64,000 nucleotides of DNA from Calendula officinalis (lineage: Eukaryota; Streptophyta; Magnoliopsida; Asterales; Asteraceae), in assembly GCA_963853835.1 (NCBI GenBank), contig OY970828.1, forward strand, positions 59,202,861-59,266,860. Direction: 5' to 3'. The translations under genes and the position numbers were made by a program. Below, piece after piece: positions 1-11,398 of the stretch (the stretch's first letter is position 1; each line of letters starts with the position of its first letter). The notes under the pieces were generated by a model. The model had not been told where the DNA came from, ran no database searches, and was given only the letters and a program-made list of their open reading frames with translations.

Positions 1-122
1 TAAATCAGCTAGTTGGTTTTAACCGGTCAAGAATAAGTTCATGTTCTTGGTCAGCAAGGTTTCTAACCAAGTATACTAGGAGGTCGGTCCTATGGGTCGA
101 TCAGTATTAATGAAACCCTTCA
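1..122 (+). repeat. 3' end of the left LTR of the Copia-type element
   Basis: Nearly identical to 9601-9723, with a few substitutions such as attggtt/attgatt. It ends in CA directly before the primer-binding site. Confidence 0.85.
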
Positions 123-123
123 G

Positions 124-135
124 TGGTATCAGAGC
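124..135 (+). other. Primer-binding site (tRNA-iMet)
   Basis: TGGTATCAGAGC is the sequence complementary to the 3' end of initiator methionine tRNA, used by most plant Copia elements. It lies one base after the LTR end. Confidence 0.9.
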
Positions 136-163
136 GTTAGTTTAGAGATTTAAACTAGATTAA

Positions 164-545
164 GAGCATCTCCAACCAACCTCTATCTTCCCCTCTATCT
201 CTAAGTTTGAAGTTTTTCCTCCTCCAATCCACCTCTATCTTCCACTCTAAATATAGAGTGAGAGAAAAGCTCACTCTATATTTGAAGTGAGAGAAATGCC
301 CACTCTATCAATGGACCCCACCATTTTTAATTATCTAATATTTTTTCTATTTAATTGATTTTCATTCCTTTTAATAAAAGCTTCTACTCTTGCCAACCAA
401 CAATCCATCTAATTGTTATGGGTCCCACTAGTTTTAAAGGGATGGATAGAGTTTATGATTGGAGTTGAAGTTTGGTTTAGAGTTAATGGGCCCATAAAAT
501 ATAGAGATAGAGTGGCTTTGATAGAGTTTATGGTTGGAGATGCTC
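164..545. mobile_element. PIF/Harbinger-type MITE (382 bp)
   Basis: The terminal inverted repeats are GAGCATCTCCAACCA (164-178) and its exact complement TGGTTGGAGATGCTC (531-545). A TAA duplication flanks it at 161-163 and 546-548. This 3-bp TWA-type duplication is characteristic of PIF/Harbinger (Tourist-like) elements. No coding sequence. It sits in the leader of the Copia element, so it is younger than that element. Confidence 0.9.
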
Positions 546-638
546 TAACAAAGTTTGTTTGTTTAATTTTTAATTAAAGTCTTTCTTTTTGTTCCAATTT
601 TTTCCTTCTTTTTCTTAAGTTTTCGAAAAGGGTAAGAA

Positions 639-925
639 CCCTAGGACCAAGAATACTAAACTAGTCTAGTTTAATTGGTCAAAAGGTTTCTAATACCCTA
701 GAATTTTCAAAAATAGTAAAAGAACCCTAGGATCAAGAACGTTAAACTAGTTTAGTTTAATTGATCAAAAGGCTTCTCTTCTAACCCTAGTGTATTCGAA
801 AATTGGAAGAACCCTAGGATCAAGAACATCAAAGTTTTTGATCAAGAGGATTCTTTCCTTATTAGTTGATCTTCCAAATCTAGGATCAAGTATGTTAAAC
901 CAAGTTTTGGTTTAATTGATAAAAA
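639..925 (+). repeat. Degenerate ~85-bp tandem repeat, about four copies
   Basis: The phrase CCCTAGGAYCAAGAA recurs near 639, 726 and 811, with a weaker copy near 876. Each is followed by a run like gttaaactagtttagtttaa and gatcaaaagg. It lies in the untranslated leader of the Copia element. Such leader repeats are common in plant LTR elements; no function is visible. Confidence 0.7.
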
Positions 926-951
926 AGGATCCTTTCTATATAAGGATCCCA

Positions 952-953
<2 letters not shown>

Positions 954-1014
<61 letters not shown>

Positions 1015-1394
1015 TCCGGATCCGGTGAGGACTCTTTTCCTCGCGAGGACTGTGAGGACTCAAAAAAAAAAACTCTAAAAATGATCCAAAACAAATTTTT
1101 TTCAAAAAATTCATTTTTTAAACATTAAAATCGCTATGTATAAGATCCAAAATTTTTTTTTCCAAAAATGATCCAAAAAAAAAATATGGATCATAATAAT
1201 GATCCACAAAAAAAATCTGGATCATTGTTATGATTCGCTAAAAAAAGTGGATCATAATTATTTTTTTTGAATTTTTTTTTCAAATGTAGTAATAATCATG
1301 GTGGGTTATATATATTTTTTTCGGAAGTTTTTGAAATTTTTATAAGGTGTCCTCGCGAGTCCTCACCGAAAAAAGAGTACTCACAGGATCCCAC

Positions 1395-1462
<68 letters not shown>
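954..1462. mobile_element. MITE bounded by (TA)n arrays (core 1011-1397)
   Basis: Two long (TA)n runs (954-1011 and 1398-1462) bracket a ~390-bp segment. Its left edge (GAGTCCGGATCCGGTGAGGACTC) and the complement of its right edge (GAAGTGGGATCCTGTGAGTACTC) match with few differences, giving an imperfect terminal inverted repeat next to the TA arrays. A nested inverted pair CTCGCGAGGACT / AGTCCTCGCGAG lies just inside. The 11-mer GGATCCCACTT stands directly left of both TA arrays, so another partial copy may lie to the left. The core is A-rich with repeated atgatccaaaa. Rice Micron-type MITEs are known to be flanked by (TA)n; this assignment is by analogy. Confidence 0.6.
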
Positions 1463-1464
<2 letters not shown>

Positions 1465-2676
1465 CGGACTTTTAAATATTTATAAGAAAAATAAATTTTT
1501 TAGATATAATAAGTTTATACGTATTTTAATTAGATTAAGTTAAAATACATACGTATAAATTAGGTGTAATATTATTATTAGAATGTTACAAGTTTATTAT
1601 AAAGTAATGAAATATATATGTATATATTAAATACAAGGTTAAATGGAACAATTAAAAAGGATAATGTTATTTTGGTCTTTAAAAGATAAAAAATATAACT
1701 AGTTATTGTATAAAGTTGTTATATAAAAGACTGCAAAGTTATGATTTCATTATAACTAGAAATTGTACAAGTTGAAATTATTTGATTAACTAGAAATATA
1801 AAAAGTTATATATTATTATTATAAAGGTGTATAAAGTTATAAGTTATTATAACTAGATAATTATACAAGTATAATATAAGTATTTTACAAGTCATGTAAT
1901 ATACTAGATTAATGATCAAGTGATAAACAACAAGAAAACTTTATAACCTATATTTAACTAGTTCAAGTTAAATGTAAGAAAGGTATAAAACAAACTAAGA
2001 ATTATTATATATAGTCTTTATATAATAAGTTTATTAGTTTCACCAAGTATAGACCGGTGATTGTGTTTGCTTAAGTTCCATCATGGTTGTTGGAGCTAGT
2101 GGGAGCTACACAAGAAAACACAAAGTTTATAAGTGTGTCGTTAAGACATAAATTTTGTTCGAATCTAATAAGTCAAAACAAATGTTTAATTTCATTATTA
2201 GACATATGAAAAACTAGATGTATTAAACTAGATTTATGTTTCAAGTTTATGAATCATAAAAGAATTGAAAGTTTAACATAACTTTTAAGTTTTTCAAGCA
2301 ATATAAAACAACTAAGTTTTATTATAAATAAGGTTTTTCACAAAACCTAGTAAAACGTTTTGTACAACTCGTTTTAGGTATACATATAAGTCGCGCAATT
2401 CTTGAAACTATAAGTTTTAAAGAATAGTTCTTAAGTTTTAAAAAAGGTGTCTTGTAGAATTCCTAAATTCACAAGTCACACATTTTAAACAAGGATTAAG
2501 ATTGGAATAAAGGTTTAAGTTTAGTTTAAGACTTAAACAAATCCAAGAAAATCTTAGATCTAAGTACTATCCACCTAATGGAACACCTCACTTGTTCAAC
2601 GATATTCATATTGTAAGGATAAAGAACCTTAGATATGAATTCAAATCATTGCGAGTGTCCGGGTGCGTAAGGTTCT

Positions 2677-2758
2677 GTGATAATCGGGAGTCCCAGCGCA
2701 GAGCATCGCACTGTCTTAGATGGTCTGATCTACTTTGGTGATAATCGGGAGTCCCAGC
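2677..2758 (+). repeat. Duplicated 21-mer in the Copia leader
   Basis: The same 21 bases, beginning GTGATAATCGGGAGTCCC, occur at 2677-2697 and 2738-2758, 61 bp apart, about 310 bp before the gag start. No coding role is evident. It could be a leader structure or packaging-type signal, but that is speculation. Confidence 0.7.
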
Positions 2759-3069
2759 CCAAAAAGTACTTGAGTAGAATAAACATACTAGACTTTATTA
2801 CTAACTTAGAAATGTACAATTAGATTGTACAAGGTTGTAATAAGTTATAAGTCTAAAGATTCTACGACCCCTAGGAATCGTGTCAAGTCTTGATATGATC
2901 GGTAAGGATGTTACCTACCAGAAACAACATGTCTCGTCGGGAAGTGCCCAAACCTTGCGGCGAGAATGTGATATATGGATCCTAGGCCTAAAATATTAAT
3001 TATGGGTTTATAATATATTTTAGAGAATGTTTATTGATGATTACTAATTAAACTGGGTTTGATTTGTAG

Positions 3070-3821
3070 ATGGCAGCAACAAACACAACGATAACCTACA
3101 ACAAACTCTCGCGACGTTTCTTTCTAGGAAAGAAAGAAAAGACTGGGTCAAATTTCCTCAATTGGAGGCGTGATTTTAAGATCATGCTCAGACAAAAGAG
3201 GGATATGATTGACCGAGAAAGAAACGTGTTGAAAACCCCTGCCAAGGATGAAGAAAACGAACCAGGACAAGCATTTTACGCTTGTAAGGCGTTCGCTTCT
3301 TGCAAGATGGCTAAGGGAGCATCAGTAGGTGCACACGTCATGAGAATGAAAGTGCACGTTGATCACCTTACTAGACTTGGTCACCACATGCCATTGCAGT
3401 TAGCAATTGACGTGATACTCAACTCATTGTCCGATGACTACAAATTCTTTGTAGCCAACTACAACAAACGCGATATGGATAATTCCATTCCCGAACTACA
3501 ATCCATGCTCGAGGCTGTTGAGTTGAATATTGAGACCAATTCTAAAAGGGTCGCACAACTGATGATAGCGATGAAGAAGGGCATGGTGGTAAAGGAAAGG
3601 GTAAAACCTATCATAACCAAGGAGTGCCAAATGGTAAAGGTGTCAAACAAAAGGTCAAGAAGGTTAATCCTAACACTGCGAGGACCGAGAATCGGTGCTT
3701 CAAGTGTGGTGAGGCTGGGCATTGGAAAAGGAATTGTCCAAAGGGTGCAAGTGGTGGTGGAGGAACGCAAGTTCCTCAGGTAACACAACCACACTTCTTA
3801 ATCACTTTAAGATACTTGTAA
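3070..3821 (+). pseudogene. Copia-type gag, frameshifted before the zinc knuckle
   Basis: Structural (capsid/nucleocapsid) protein of the Copia-type element. Frame 1 opens at ATG 3070 and carries a UBN2-type gag region of about 170 codons. It includes a stretch reading LSDDYKFFVANYN, typical of Copia gag where the helix bundle ends. The nucleocapsid CCHC knuckle (CFKCGEAGHWKRNCP, C-x2-C-x4-H-x4-C) is present at about 3695-3740 but in frame 3. One or more indels between about 3540 and 3690 must therefore separate the two halves. The N-terminal part also seems shortened compared with usual gags. The frame closes at 3821 and no pol follows. This is a decayed gene. Confidence 0.8.
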
Positions 3822-3904
3822 AGTACATTACGAGTAATCTAACTTTTGCAATCGTTTATTGCAGGAGGAGATGGAAAGTTTTGACGACCGGCATGAGATG
3901 GTGA

Positions 3905-6334
3905 TGATCCCACGAGCACCAAGTTTTTATAATTCAGTATTTTGTGGATTCAGTTTAAACAATTTTATTTTATTGTTTGGATAATTTTATTTTATGTTAA
4001 AACAAGTTTTTTCTTTGGTTTTAATTAATTTCGAATCCATGGTTGAATTATACTGTGTGCATGTGTGACAATTACACTAGTCAAGGTTTATGACTAGATT
4101 GTAAGTCAACTTTTTGATTTACTTATATTTCATGTTTTATACTTGTTTGAATGTTGTATGTATGAATAATCTCTTGATAGCTCAAGGTATTTAGATACTA
4201 GTAATTAGAAAGTTTTTCTAATGAAAGTATTTAAGAGTTTTATGGAAGCATAAGGTTCAAAGGTTATTGAACTTAGTTAAAACATCTTAAGTAATAGTCA
4301 TTACTTATGATAGAAAGTTTTAGTATTAATATCGTATGATTATATTGGATATAATCAAGATAAACTTTAAGAGTATTATTACAAGTCTTTTATACTTGTA
4401 ATAAATAATTTAATGAAGTCATAATTTCCTAATAGGAATAATTGGATATTCGTAAAATCCAAGTAAAATGACTTAGACATTAAATGATATCTTAAAAGGA
4501 ACAAACTATATTAAAGTATTTAAGAATTAAAAGGTATTATTGCAAGTCTTTTATACTTGTAATAAATACATTATTTAATCAAGTCATAATTCCCTTATAG
4601 GAATAATGGATATTTGAGAAGTCCAAGAAATGAATTTGGCATTAAATAAAGTTCTTAAAAGAATACTAATATGTTTAAGAATTGAAAGTATCATTTCGAG
4701 TGTTTTATACTTGTTAGATATAGTAATCAATAAAGGTCATGATTCCCTAAACAGGAATGTTGGATATTCGCAAATCCAAAGGATAATCTTAATTATTGAT
4801 AGAATTCTTGAAAGATTAAACTACAAGTTATTGACTAGGTCAAAGTAGTTTAAGAGATGCTTAAATTCCATAAAAGTGAGTGGGAGCTAAGACTAACATA
4901 ATTCATTAAAGATGTTAATGAATTTAGTAAGTTAGTAAGACATTAACAACAAGGTTTTACCAAATAGTTAGCCAAAGAGTTAAGAGAAATAAATGATCAT
5001 TAATTAGACTATTGCAAACCTAATAGCGTGATCACAAGTCTTGTGATTAATTATTGCATATCTAATAGGTTATTCACACTCCAGTGGATAACATAATCAT
5101 TTAAGGAAATTTATTTAACTAGTAAGAATATCTACAAATCAAGTAACTAAAAGAGGCTTTAGTTACAAGGAGAATTTATGAATTCAAGAAACTAAGGAGT
5201 TAATTTCCAATCCTCCTATGTTTACCGAATTACATAAAAGGGAAGACTGGAATATGTTCTAGAGTGTTGCAAGAACAAAATCTAGCAAAGACATAAGTAA
5301 TAGTGTTTTTCAACACTTGTCTTATGTCTTTAGTTTAATAGAAATGATTGGTTTAGTGATAAAGTTACAATTAAGGTTGTAAGAATCATTAAGTAATCAA
5401 CACGAACAAAAGCAATAAGTAATGATCCAGTAATAATTCAGTATCTATGTCCAGTGAGGAATAATACATGAGTTAGTATCATTGTTATTCAGACTTTGTA
5501 TGTTTTACAATATCCATGAATAAAAGGTTTCTTTATTCAAAAAGATACAAAATCCGTGACTACTCGTCTAGGTGGGAACCTTGATAGGACGATAACGTCA
5601 TCGCGATGTTTTGGTGGTAGATTCGAAATTCTTCAAAGATAGCTACACAAGTTTTGTTTAAACCAAACATCGGTGATATTCTGTTGGAGCTCGACGAATA
5701 TTGGATTGACCACCGTGACAATACTTCGTGGTTGAAAAGTTCAAAAGTATTGTTCACTAGGATTGTCCTTAAGCCTGAGGTATTTGGTTTAGGATACAAT
5801 GACTAATGTGCTTTGGTTCGTCTTAGACAATTCTGAAATATGTTTGTCATACGAGGCGATACTGGGTACAAAGGAAGTTGTATTTTGAATCGAAATATAA
5901 CAAGATGGTAATTGCACCTCCTCTTTAGGAGAGATATTTATGGGTCCTTTGACATGATGAGATAACTGGAAAGTGCATGGCCATGCCCAAACGAACTGAT
6001 TTGTTCTTTGTCGTTTATCACAACAGTTTGAATCAAGAAGTCATGAAATGATTTCGAATACAGGAGTTTATAATTTCTACCATGCTCGTATTTGTTATCA
6101 TAAATATCGCGCTGCAAGGGATGAACCTAACAACGTTACCCAAGAAGTAAAGACGAAGTGTTATCTACTAGGAGACGCTATTAAGAGTTTTTCACAAAAC
6201 TATACCAGGGTTACATAAGCTGTTTCTATGGGGTTGGTTACCTACATGCCCATCTGGAAGGCCACTGTAGCTCGTATCATTAAGACAAAGGTTACGAACT
6301 TGCACAAGTGGGAGTCTGAAGGATTTATGTGCAC
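3905..6334 (+). other. Non-coding or decayed internal region of the Copia-type element
   Basis: 3905-5400 is AT-rich with no recognisable coding sequence. It contains a loosely repeated block (ttacttgta...gtcataattcc...ggaataa...ggatattcg...aaatccaag) near 4380, 4560 and 4700. 5550-6330 has a more balanced, gene-like composition with short open stretches, but I could not match any of them to gag, protease, integrase or reverse transcriptase. Confidence 0.5.
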
Positions 6335-6881
6335 TAGGGGTGGCAATTTCTGACCCGACACGAAACCCGACCTGAAACCGACACGAAAATAACAGGTTTG
6401 GGTTGAGGTAAAAAATAATTGGGTCAGTCTCGGGTTGAATCAGCTGACCCGTTTATTAAACAGGTTAGGTTCGGGTCAATGATAATTTAAATGGGTCGAC
6501 CTGCCAACCCGTTTAATTACTAAAATATATTTTAAAAATTATATATTTATACTTAATTTATAGTTTACTACTTAAAACGTAATTAATAGTTAGATAAAAA
6601 TAAAAAATATTACTTAGTAATTTGGTGTTTAGTATTTTGTTATGAATTTGTGTAATAACAACAACATTTTGACCCGTTTAACTTGTTTGACCTGATAACC
6701 TGTTTAATCTCTTTTATTAAATGGGTTATATGGGTTAGGTTTGGGTTGAAGTTAAACCGGTTAGGGTTGAGATATCTGACCCGTTTATATAAACAGGTCG
6801 GTTTCGGGTTGAACGTTTCTGACCCGTCAACCCGCGAACCCGAACCCGTCAACCCGAACCCGACCTGAATTGCCACCCCTA
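6335..6881. mobile_element. hAT-type MITE (547 bp) with 8-bp target duplication
   Basis: The ends are TAGGGGTGGCAATT and AATTGCCACCCCTA, perfect inverted repeats. The 8-mer ATGTGCAC flanks it exactly (6327-6334 and 6882-6889), the 8-bp duplication expected of hAT elements. The subterminal regions are full of GACCCG / CGGGTT motifs on both strands, the kind of reiterated site that hAT transposases bind. No transposase is encoded. Confidence 0.95.
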
Positions 6882-7150
6882 ATGTGCACAGTTAGTCAAC
6901 CTATGATGATACATCCATGCCTACGAAACACTTAAGGGTCACACCGATGAGTGCATGTAATACGAGCAAGTTATTGTAACGACCCGAAATTTGTAAATAA
7001 ATAAATTGTATAAAAATATGACAAATAAGGATAAATCGTTTAAAGAACGTAGGAATTGGTTTCGTGTCGTTTGGAGACCGTACGAGAAAGTTATGGGCGA
7101 AACCGGGTCGAGGCCTAGACCGAAAAGTGCAGCCCTGCTGTACGAGGGAA

Positions 7151-7295
7151 GTTCACGGCGTGAACTTTTGTTCACGATCGTGAACTCCCTCCAGGGATTG
7201 TTGTATCTGGCGATTGGAGATCACGACTAGTTACCGATCGCGAAGTTCGCGTGCAAGGGAAAGTTAGCGACGCGAACTTAGTTCGCGTCGTGAAC
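7151..7295. repeat. Cluster of GTTC...GAAC palindromes in the solo LTR
   Basis: GTTCACGGCGTGAAC (7151-7165), the perfect 16-bp palindrome GTTCACGATCGTGAAC (7170-7185), and CGACGCGAAC-TTA-GTTCGCGTCG with a flanking TGAAC (about 7268-7295). The 16-mer recurs identically in the unrelated Athila LTRs at 50848 and 62002. Confidence 0.85.
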
Positions 7296-8080
7296 TATGG
7301 TCGAGCAGCTTTAAGTCGGGTTTTGGCTCATTTGATGCCATATCAAAACCCTAGTTTCTTCTTTGGCGATTTTCAAGCTTGAGGACTGATTGAGGTCGAA
7401 TCCCTCACAAATCTTTGGTAGATTTCACTCCTAGTTGAAGATTAAAGGTATATCTTCACTCTTTGATCTTCGTAGCTTAAGATCTATGTATTTTGATGTA
7501 TGGGTTTGAAACCCTAGTTCTTGGGGTTATGGGTTATGGTGATATAAGTGATGTATACACTTAATAGATGGAATATTATCAAAGGAAACAAGTGTATGGT
7601 TATGATTTGTAAGAATCTTAAGGGTTGGTTAAACCTAGGGTTTGGTAAATCACCATAATTGGGGGAAATGAGTTAATAAGTGTTATCTAGAGATAGATGG
7701 ACACATTGGTAGTAGTATGTGATGTTGATAATCTTGTGATTATTGTATTAGGCATTTGGTGAGGTCTTGGAAGGTTGACCGAATTGTGAAGCAATGAAAC
7801 TGACGTAAAGATTACGGTTGGAGCATTTTATTGCTAAGGTGAGTACGTGTGGACTTTACTGAGTACATAGCTATATGAAGTATTTTGATTACTTATGATC
7901 GGTCTATTTAATGTTGTCTAGACTTATTATGTGTTGAGTTAGTATATATTATTGATAATATCTAACTAACTTGGTTGATGATTAATGTGATAGCCGAAGG
8001 CTTTGACTGGCATAACGGATAGAGTTATGATTAGAGATAGATGGTGGTGACGCGGGGGTGACCCCGGTCACTGAGACGGG

Positions 8081-8260
8081 TGTACATATGTTTGTACACT
8101 AAGCACACGGGTGCTACTAGTACGTATATGTTTATGTACTAGGCAACGTAGGAATCTATTGTATATATGTTTATGCATTAGGTTCGCTTGAGTTCCAATA
8201 CATATATGTTTATGTATTGGATATGACTGTGTTCTGGTACATATATGTTTATGTACTAGA
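8081..8260 (+). repeat. 39-bp tandem array of small hairpins, five copies
   Basis: Units centred on TACATATATGTTTATGTA begin near 8082, 8121, 8160, 8199 and 8238, a strict 39-bp spacing. TACATA...TATGTA makes each unit an imperfect inverted repeat. The intervening bases vary. The array lies inside the solo LTR. Confidence 0.8.
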
Positions 8261-8702
8261 TATGTATGCTAGGAAAGCAGGACCGATAGAGTCACCATAG
8301 AGTGACTAGGATGTGTTGGTAAAATATAAATATGTATTTATATACGATGTGATACTTGATATTATTGGGGTCTAAATCCATGTAGCTCACGAGACATTTT
8401 TGTGTCTCACGTCCTCCTTGTTTGTTTGCTATGTACTCAGGTTCTGGATCGAGGATTTAGGTGCGCATGGATTGAGATATGCGGGGCCTAGAGTAGAAGA
8501 TCATTAGAACGGATTTGTGCTTAACCTTGGTTTTGATATATTTTGTAACACCAAACATCATACTCTGATTTTCATATCAAAGGTTTTTGTAAATCCGTGT
8601 TTTGGAACTGGTCTTCTATTTATGAAAATGATTTATTTTGGGCAAATGTTTTGTATTAAAAATTGAGGTGTTACAGTTATGCAATGATACTACAAAGAGG
8701 AA

Positions 8703-9723
8703 TGATTCATAATAGTCATTATGAATCAGTTAAGTATTAAGTTAAGTTTAACTTATTACTAGATTAGTTTAACTAACTAATTAATACAAGTACTTGTACA
8801 TTTACTAGTTGAGTAATATACAATGTGTTAATTACAGATTATCCATGATATGATTTAAAGCCATTAAATCATATAGTAATTGGATAATATTGTTGTATAA
8901 ATTATATAAAGGTTATTATATAATTAATTATTAAAAGTATAAATACAAGTATATAATTCGTGTATATGGGTACTGAATTATTAGTGTATTAATACTAGAC
9001 ATTTAATAGTTAAGTGCAACAATAATAAACTAGTTAAACTATAAGGGATGGATGTCTAAAAAGGAAGTTTAATTAAGAAGTTAATCTTAATTAAACTAGA
9101 AGGGTTTTAAGTGTAAGATCTTCTATTATAAATAGAAGCTTTATGGCTTAAATCTAATGTTGGTTCCTAGCCTCTTTATACACGAAATCCCTCCCCTTGT
9201 TCCCTTCGATCGGCCGAAGCCTCAAACACAAGAACACAAGTTTGTGTTCTTCGTTCGTTCTTCGTGTTCTTCGTTCGTTCTTCGTGTTCTTCGAGTTTCG
9301 AATATCAAGGATCGTTGCAAGTGATCATCTAGAGGATCGCTCGTCGTGTTCATCATCAGTGGATCTATCTTAAGCACTAACTAAGGTATGTTTCACGGAA
9401 CACTCTTCCTCTTCTCCCTTTTGTTCGAAGTCGAACCAAGAATCCTAGGATTCTTGGTAGTAGTCGACGAACACACACAAGTACGTGTGTGTTCGAGTTT
9501 TTCGTACAAGGTTTCTTTCTTGTTAATCAAGTTAGATTTCCAACATCCCAATCCTTTAGGGTTTAAGGATTATGTTTAATCCCACTTCCGCTTTTAGGGA
9601 TTAAATCAGCTAGTTGATTTTAACCGGTCAAGAACAAGTTCATGTTCTTGGTCAGCAAGGTTTTTAACCAAGTATACTAGGAGGTCGGTCCTATGGGTCG
9701 ATCAGTGTTAATAAAACCCTTCA
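8703..9723 (+). repeat. 3' LTR of the Copia-type element
   Basis: The end at 9723 is fixed by identity with the left LTR end. The start at 8703 is inferred from the preceding purine tract and the TG start, and gives an LTR of 1021 bp; the start is the less certain boundary. It includes a short tandem run of ttcgttcgttcttcgtgttc at 9248-9292. Confidence 0.7.
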
Positions 9724-10111
9724 AGCGTCACATTACTATTTCACATTTCATATTCAAACTCTCAAATACCCTTCACTCATCACTTAACTAATACTTTTAA
9801 TACTCTTCCGAAACCTACCAAAATACCTTTTACATACAAAATACCCTTAAAAAAGATACCCTATCTCTCCTCTCTCCTATGTGACTGCATCCACTAGATT
9901 CCTCAATCACACCACTTAAGGTGTGGCGACTTAGCTTAGGTGACGCCAAAGCGCTGCGACATAGGATTTTGCGGTGGTGGTGCTTCCACTTCTCTTAGAA
10001 CTGTGGTTGGAAAATTACTTCAAAAGTTATCAGCTAACTTTTATTTAACATGTATTGATGTATATATATAAAATGTAAACTAATATATTACACATAAAAG
10101 TAGTATTGTAA
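9724..10111. other. Intergenic, nothing recognised
   Basis: AT-rich flank of the Copia element with no open frame or repeat end that I can support. Confidence 0.5.
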
Positions 10112-10424
10112 GGACTCTCCCAACGTTTACGTCGAGATCACATCGTTGGCAATATTAAACGTGTCAGTTACTGACGCCGTTGGCACGGCCACATTTGTGG
10201 CCCTCTTCGGTAAAACTCGTTGCTGGCCGACGAGATTGGGAACTCGTCGGAGCATGCATGTGAGGGGGGTTAAGGGTTTTAATTTTTTAATATTATTTTT
10301 TTAGTGGGAGGAGTTATTGATGAGTTGATGTCGGCACGACCTTATCAGTAACTTGTCGGTAAGGATGAGGGTGATGTGGCGGTACTGATGAGTTTAAAAA
10401 CACGTCACTATCGGGGGAGAGACA
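10112..10424. mobile_element. Harbinger-like MITE related to the one at 16475
   Basis: The left end GGACTCTCCCAACG is followed on the complement of the right end by TGTCTCTCCCCCGA, with TAA at both flanks (10109-10111 and 10425-10427). The complement of its right half resembles the left half of the 16475-17063 element: both have atccttac-gac...actgat...tcgtgcc, then cataactcatca-like phrases. Two copies of one family support the call, although the extreme termini match only partly. Confidence 0.55.
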
Positions 10425-10689
10425 TAAGTATCCATATATTACACGAGAATAGACTAGTTTTTTTTTCTTAAATTAATCTTTGACTTTTTATTTCTTACCC
10501 TGATTTGCTTGACTTTAATTTTAAAAAAGTGGTTTTAAAAGGCAAGTCTTCAAAAGAATTAGGTGACGAAATAACATTTGAAATGACAAAAAAGAAAAAG
10601 AAAATTTTCGTTTGATTAAATAGTGGACCAGCCGGGATATGTCGGGTGTCAAACTTGTCCATTGCTTGGTGTTTAAGCATATTTGTTAG

Positions 10690-11119
10690 CAGTAGCGGAA
10701 GAAATTTAGGAGCAACACAATTTTTTAATATGAATAAAAATCCAAAGATGCAGTTTCATTCAACTATAAACTACATTTTAAAATTATCCTCTTTATTTAC
10801 GTATTTTCCAAAAACGAGACATTATATTTATATAATAATAATGAATTAACAACTAAATTAGAATAAACAGCTAATTGAATTACTTCAATTTTAAAATGAA
10901 AACTAAATTAAAATGTAAGCAAAAGTGGTAGCGACCTGATGTAATTTTTAGTCTTTCTTTCCACCGATGAAATCAAATTTTAAAGTTATAAATTGGATGT
11001 AGCCTATGAGCTTATCATTTGGGTTCCACCTTTAGAGTTGTGGGCTAAAATATATAAACTTTTGGGCTGAATTTAAGGGGTAGCCTATACACCTTGGGGC
11101 TCCAAGGGGGTCCGCTCTG
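10690..11119. mobile_element. hAT-type MITE (430 bp)
   Basis: It is flanked by the exact 8-mer TTTGTTAG (10682-10689 and 11120-11127). The ends CAGTAGCGGA and, on the other strand, CAGAGCGGAC are an imperfect short inverted repeat of the CAGNGGCGGA kind found in hAT elements. No transposase. Confidence 0.85.
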
Positions 11120-11398
11120 TTTGTTAGTAAAATCTTATTTGGTTTGAAAAAATAATTAAATAATTTTTAAACTTGCAAGTCGTAAGAAATTAAATACTTG
11201 CTCTGATTCAAAATTAGTGGTATATTGTTAGTTTTACGTTTTTTGAGACAAAATATTATAATAAGAGTTAATTTGATTTAAATTGAATAGTTAGTAGGGA
11301 ATGAATTTCACACATTTTGAATAAAGTGAGATTAATAACTTTTATATAATGTTTCGTAACCGTTATTGAGTATTAATGGTTAAATATATAATTTACAG

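Larger units (their letters stand above)
6975..8675 (+). mobile_element. Solo LTR (1701 bp) of a second LTR retrotransposon
   Basis: It starts TGTAACGACCC, ends GGTGTTACA and is flanked by GTTAT on both sides (6970-6974, 8676-8680), the 5-bp duplication of LTR integration. No internal region or second LTR is present, so the element was probably lost by LTR-LTR recombination. The ends match the TGTAAC...GTTACA pattern of Ty3/gypsy LTRs. Inside are a palindrome cluster (7151-7295) and a 39-bp hairpin array (8081-8260). Short open frames within it are fortuitous. Confidence 0.93.
1..9723 (+). mobile_element. Copia-type LTR retrotransposon, gag only, left LTR cut by window edge
   Basis: The first 122 bases match 9601-9723 closely, and both copies end in CCCTTCA, so they are the ends of two LTRs. 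The left LTR is followed after one base by TGGTATCAGAGC (124-135), the initiator-tRNA-Met primer-binding site of Copia elements. A purine run (AAAGAGGAA) at 8694-8702 precedes the probable 3' LTR start, TGATTCAT at 8703. The only recognisable coding sequence is a broken gag at 3070-3821. I find no integrase, reverse transcriptase or RNase H reading frame. The internal region holds four later insertions: Harbinger MITE, (TA)n MITE, hAT MITE and solo LTR. It is therefore an old, probably non-autonomous copy. The 5' target duplication lies outside the window. Confidence 0.85.

Noticed and set aside
916..1485. Open frames encoding long Ile-Tyr repeats
   Set aside because: They are translations of the (TA)n arrays and have no coding signal.
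8081..8260. Regularly spaced repeats resembling a CRISPR array
   Set aside because: Plant nuclear LTR context, AT-rich hairpin units of 18 bp with 21-bp similar spacers, and no cas genes; this is a tandem repeat.
9248..9292. ttcgttcgttcttcgtg repeats as a telomere-like or satellite array
   Set aside because: Too short, and located in the 3' LTR of the Copia element; a simple local duplication.
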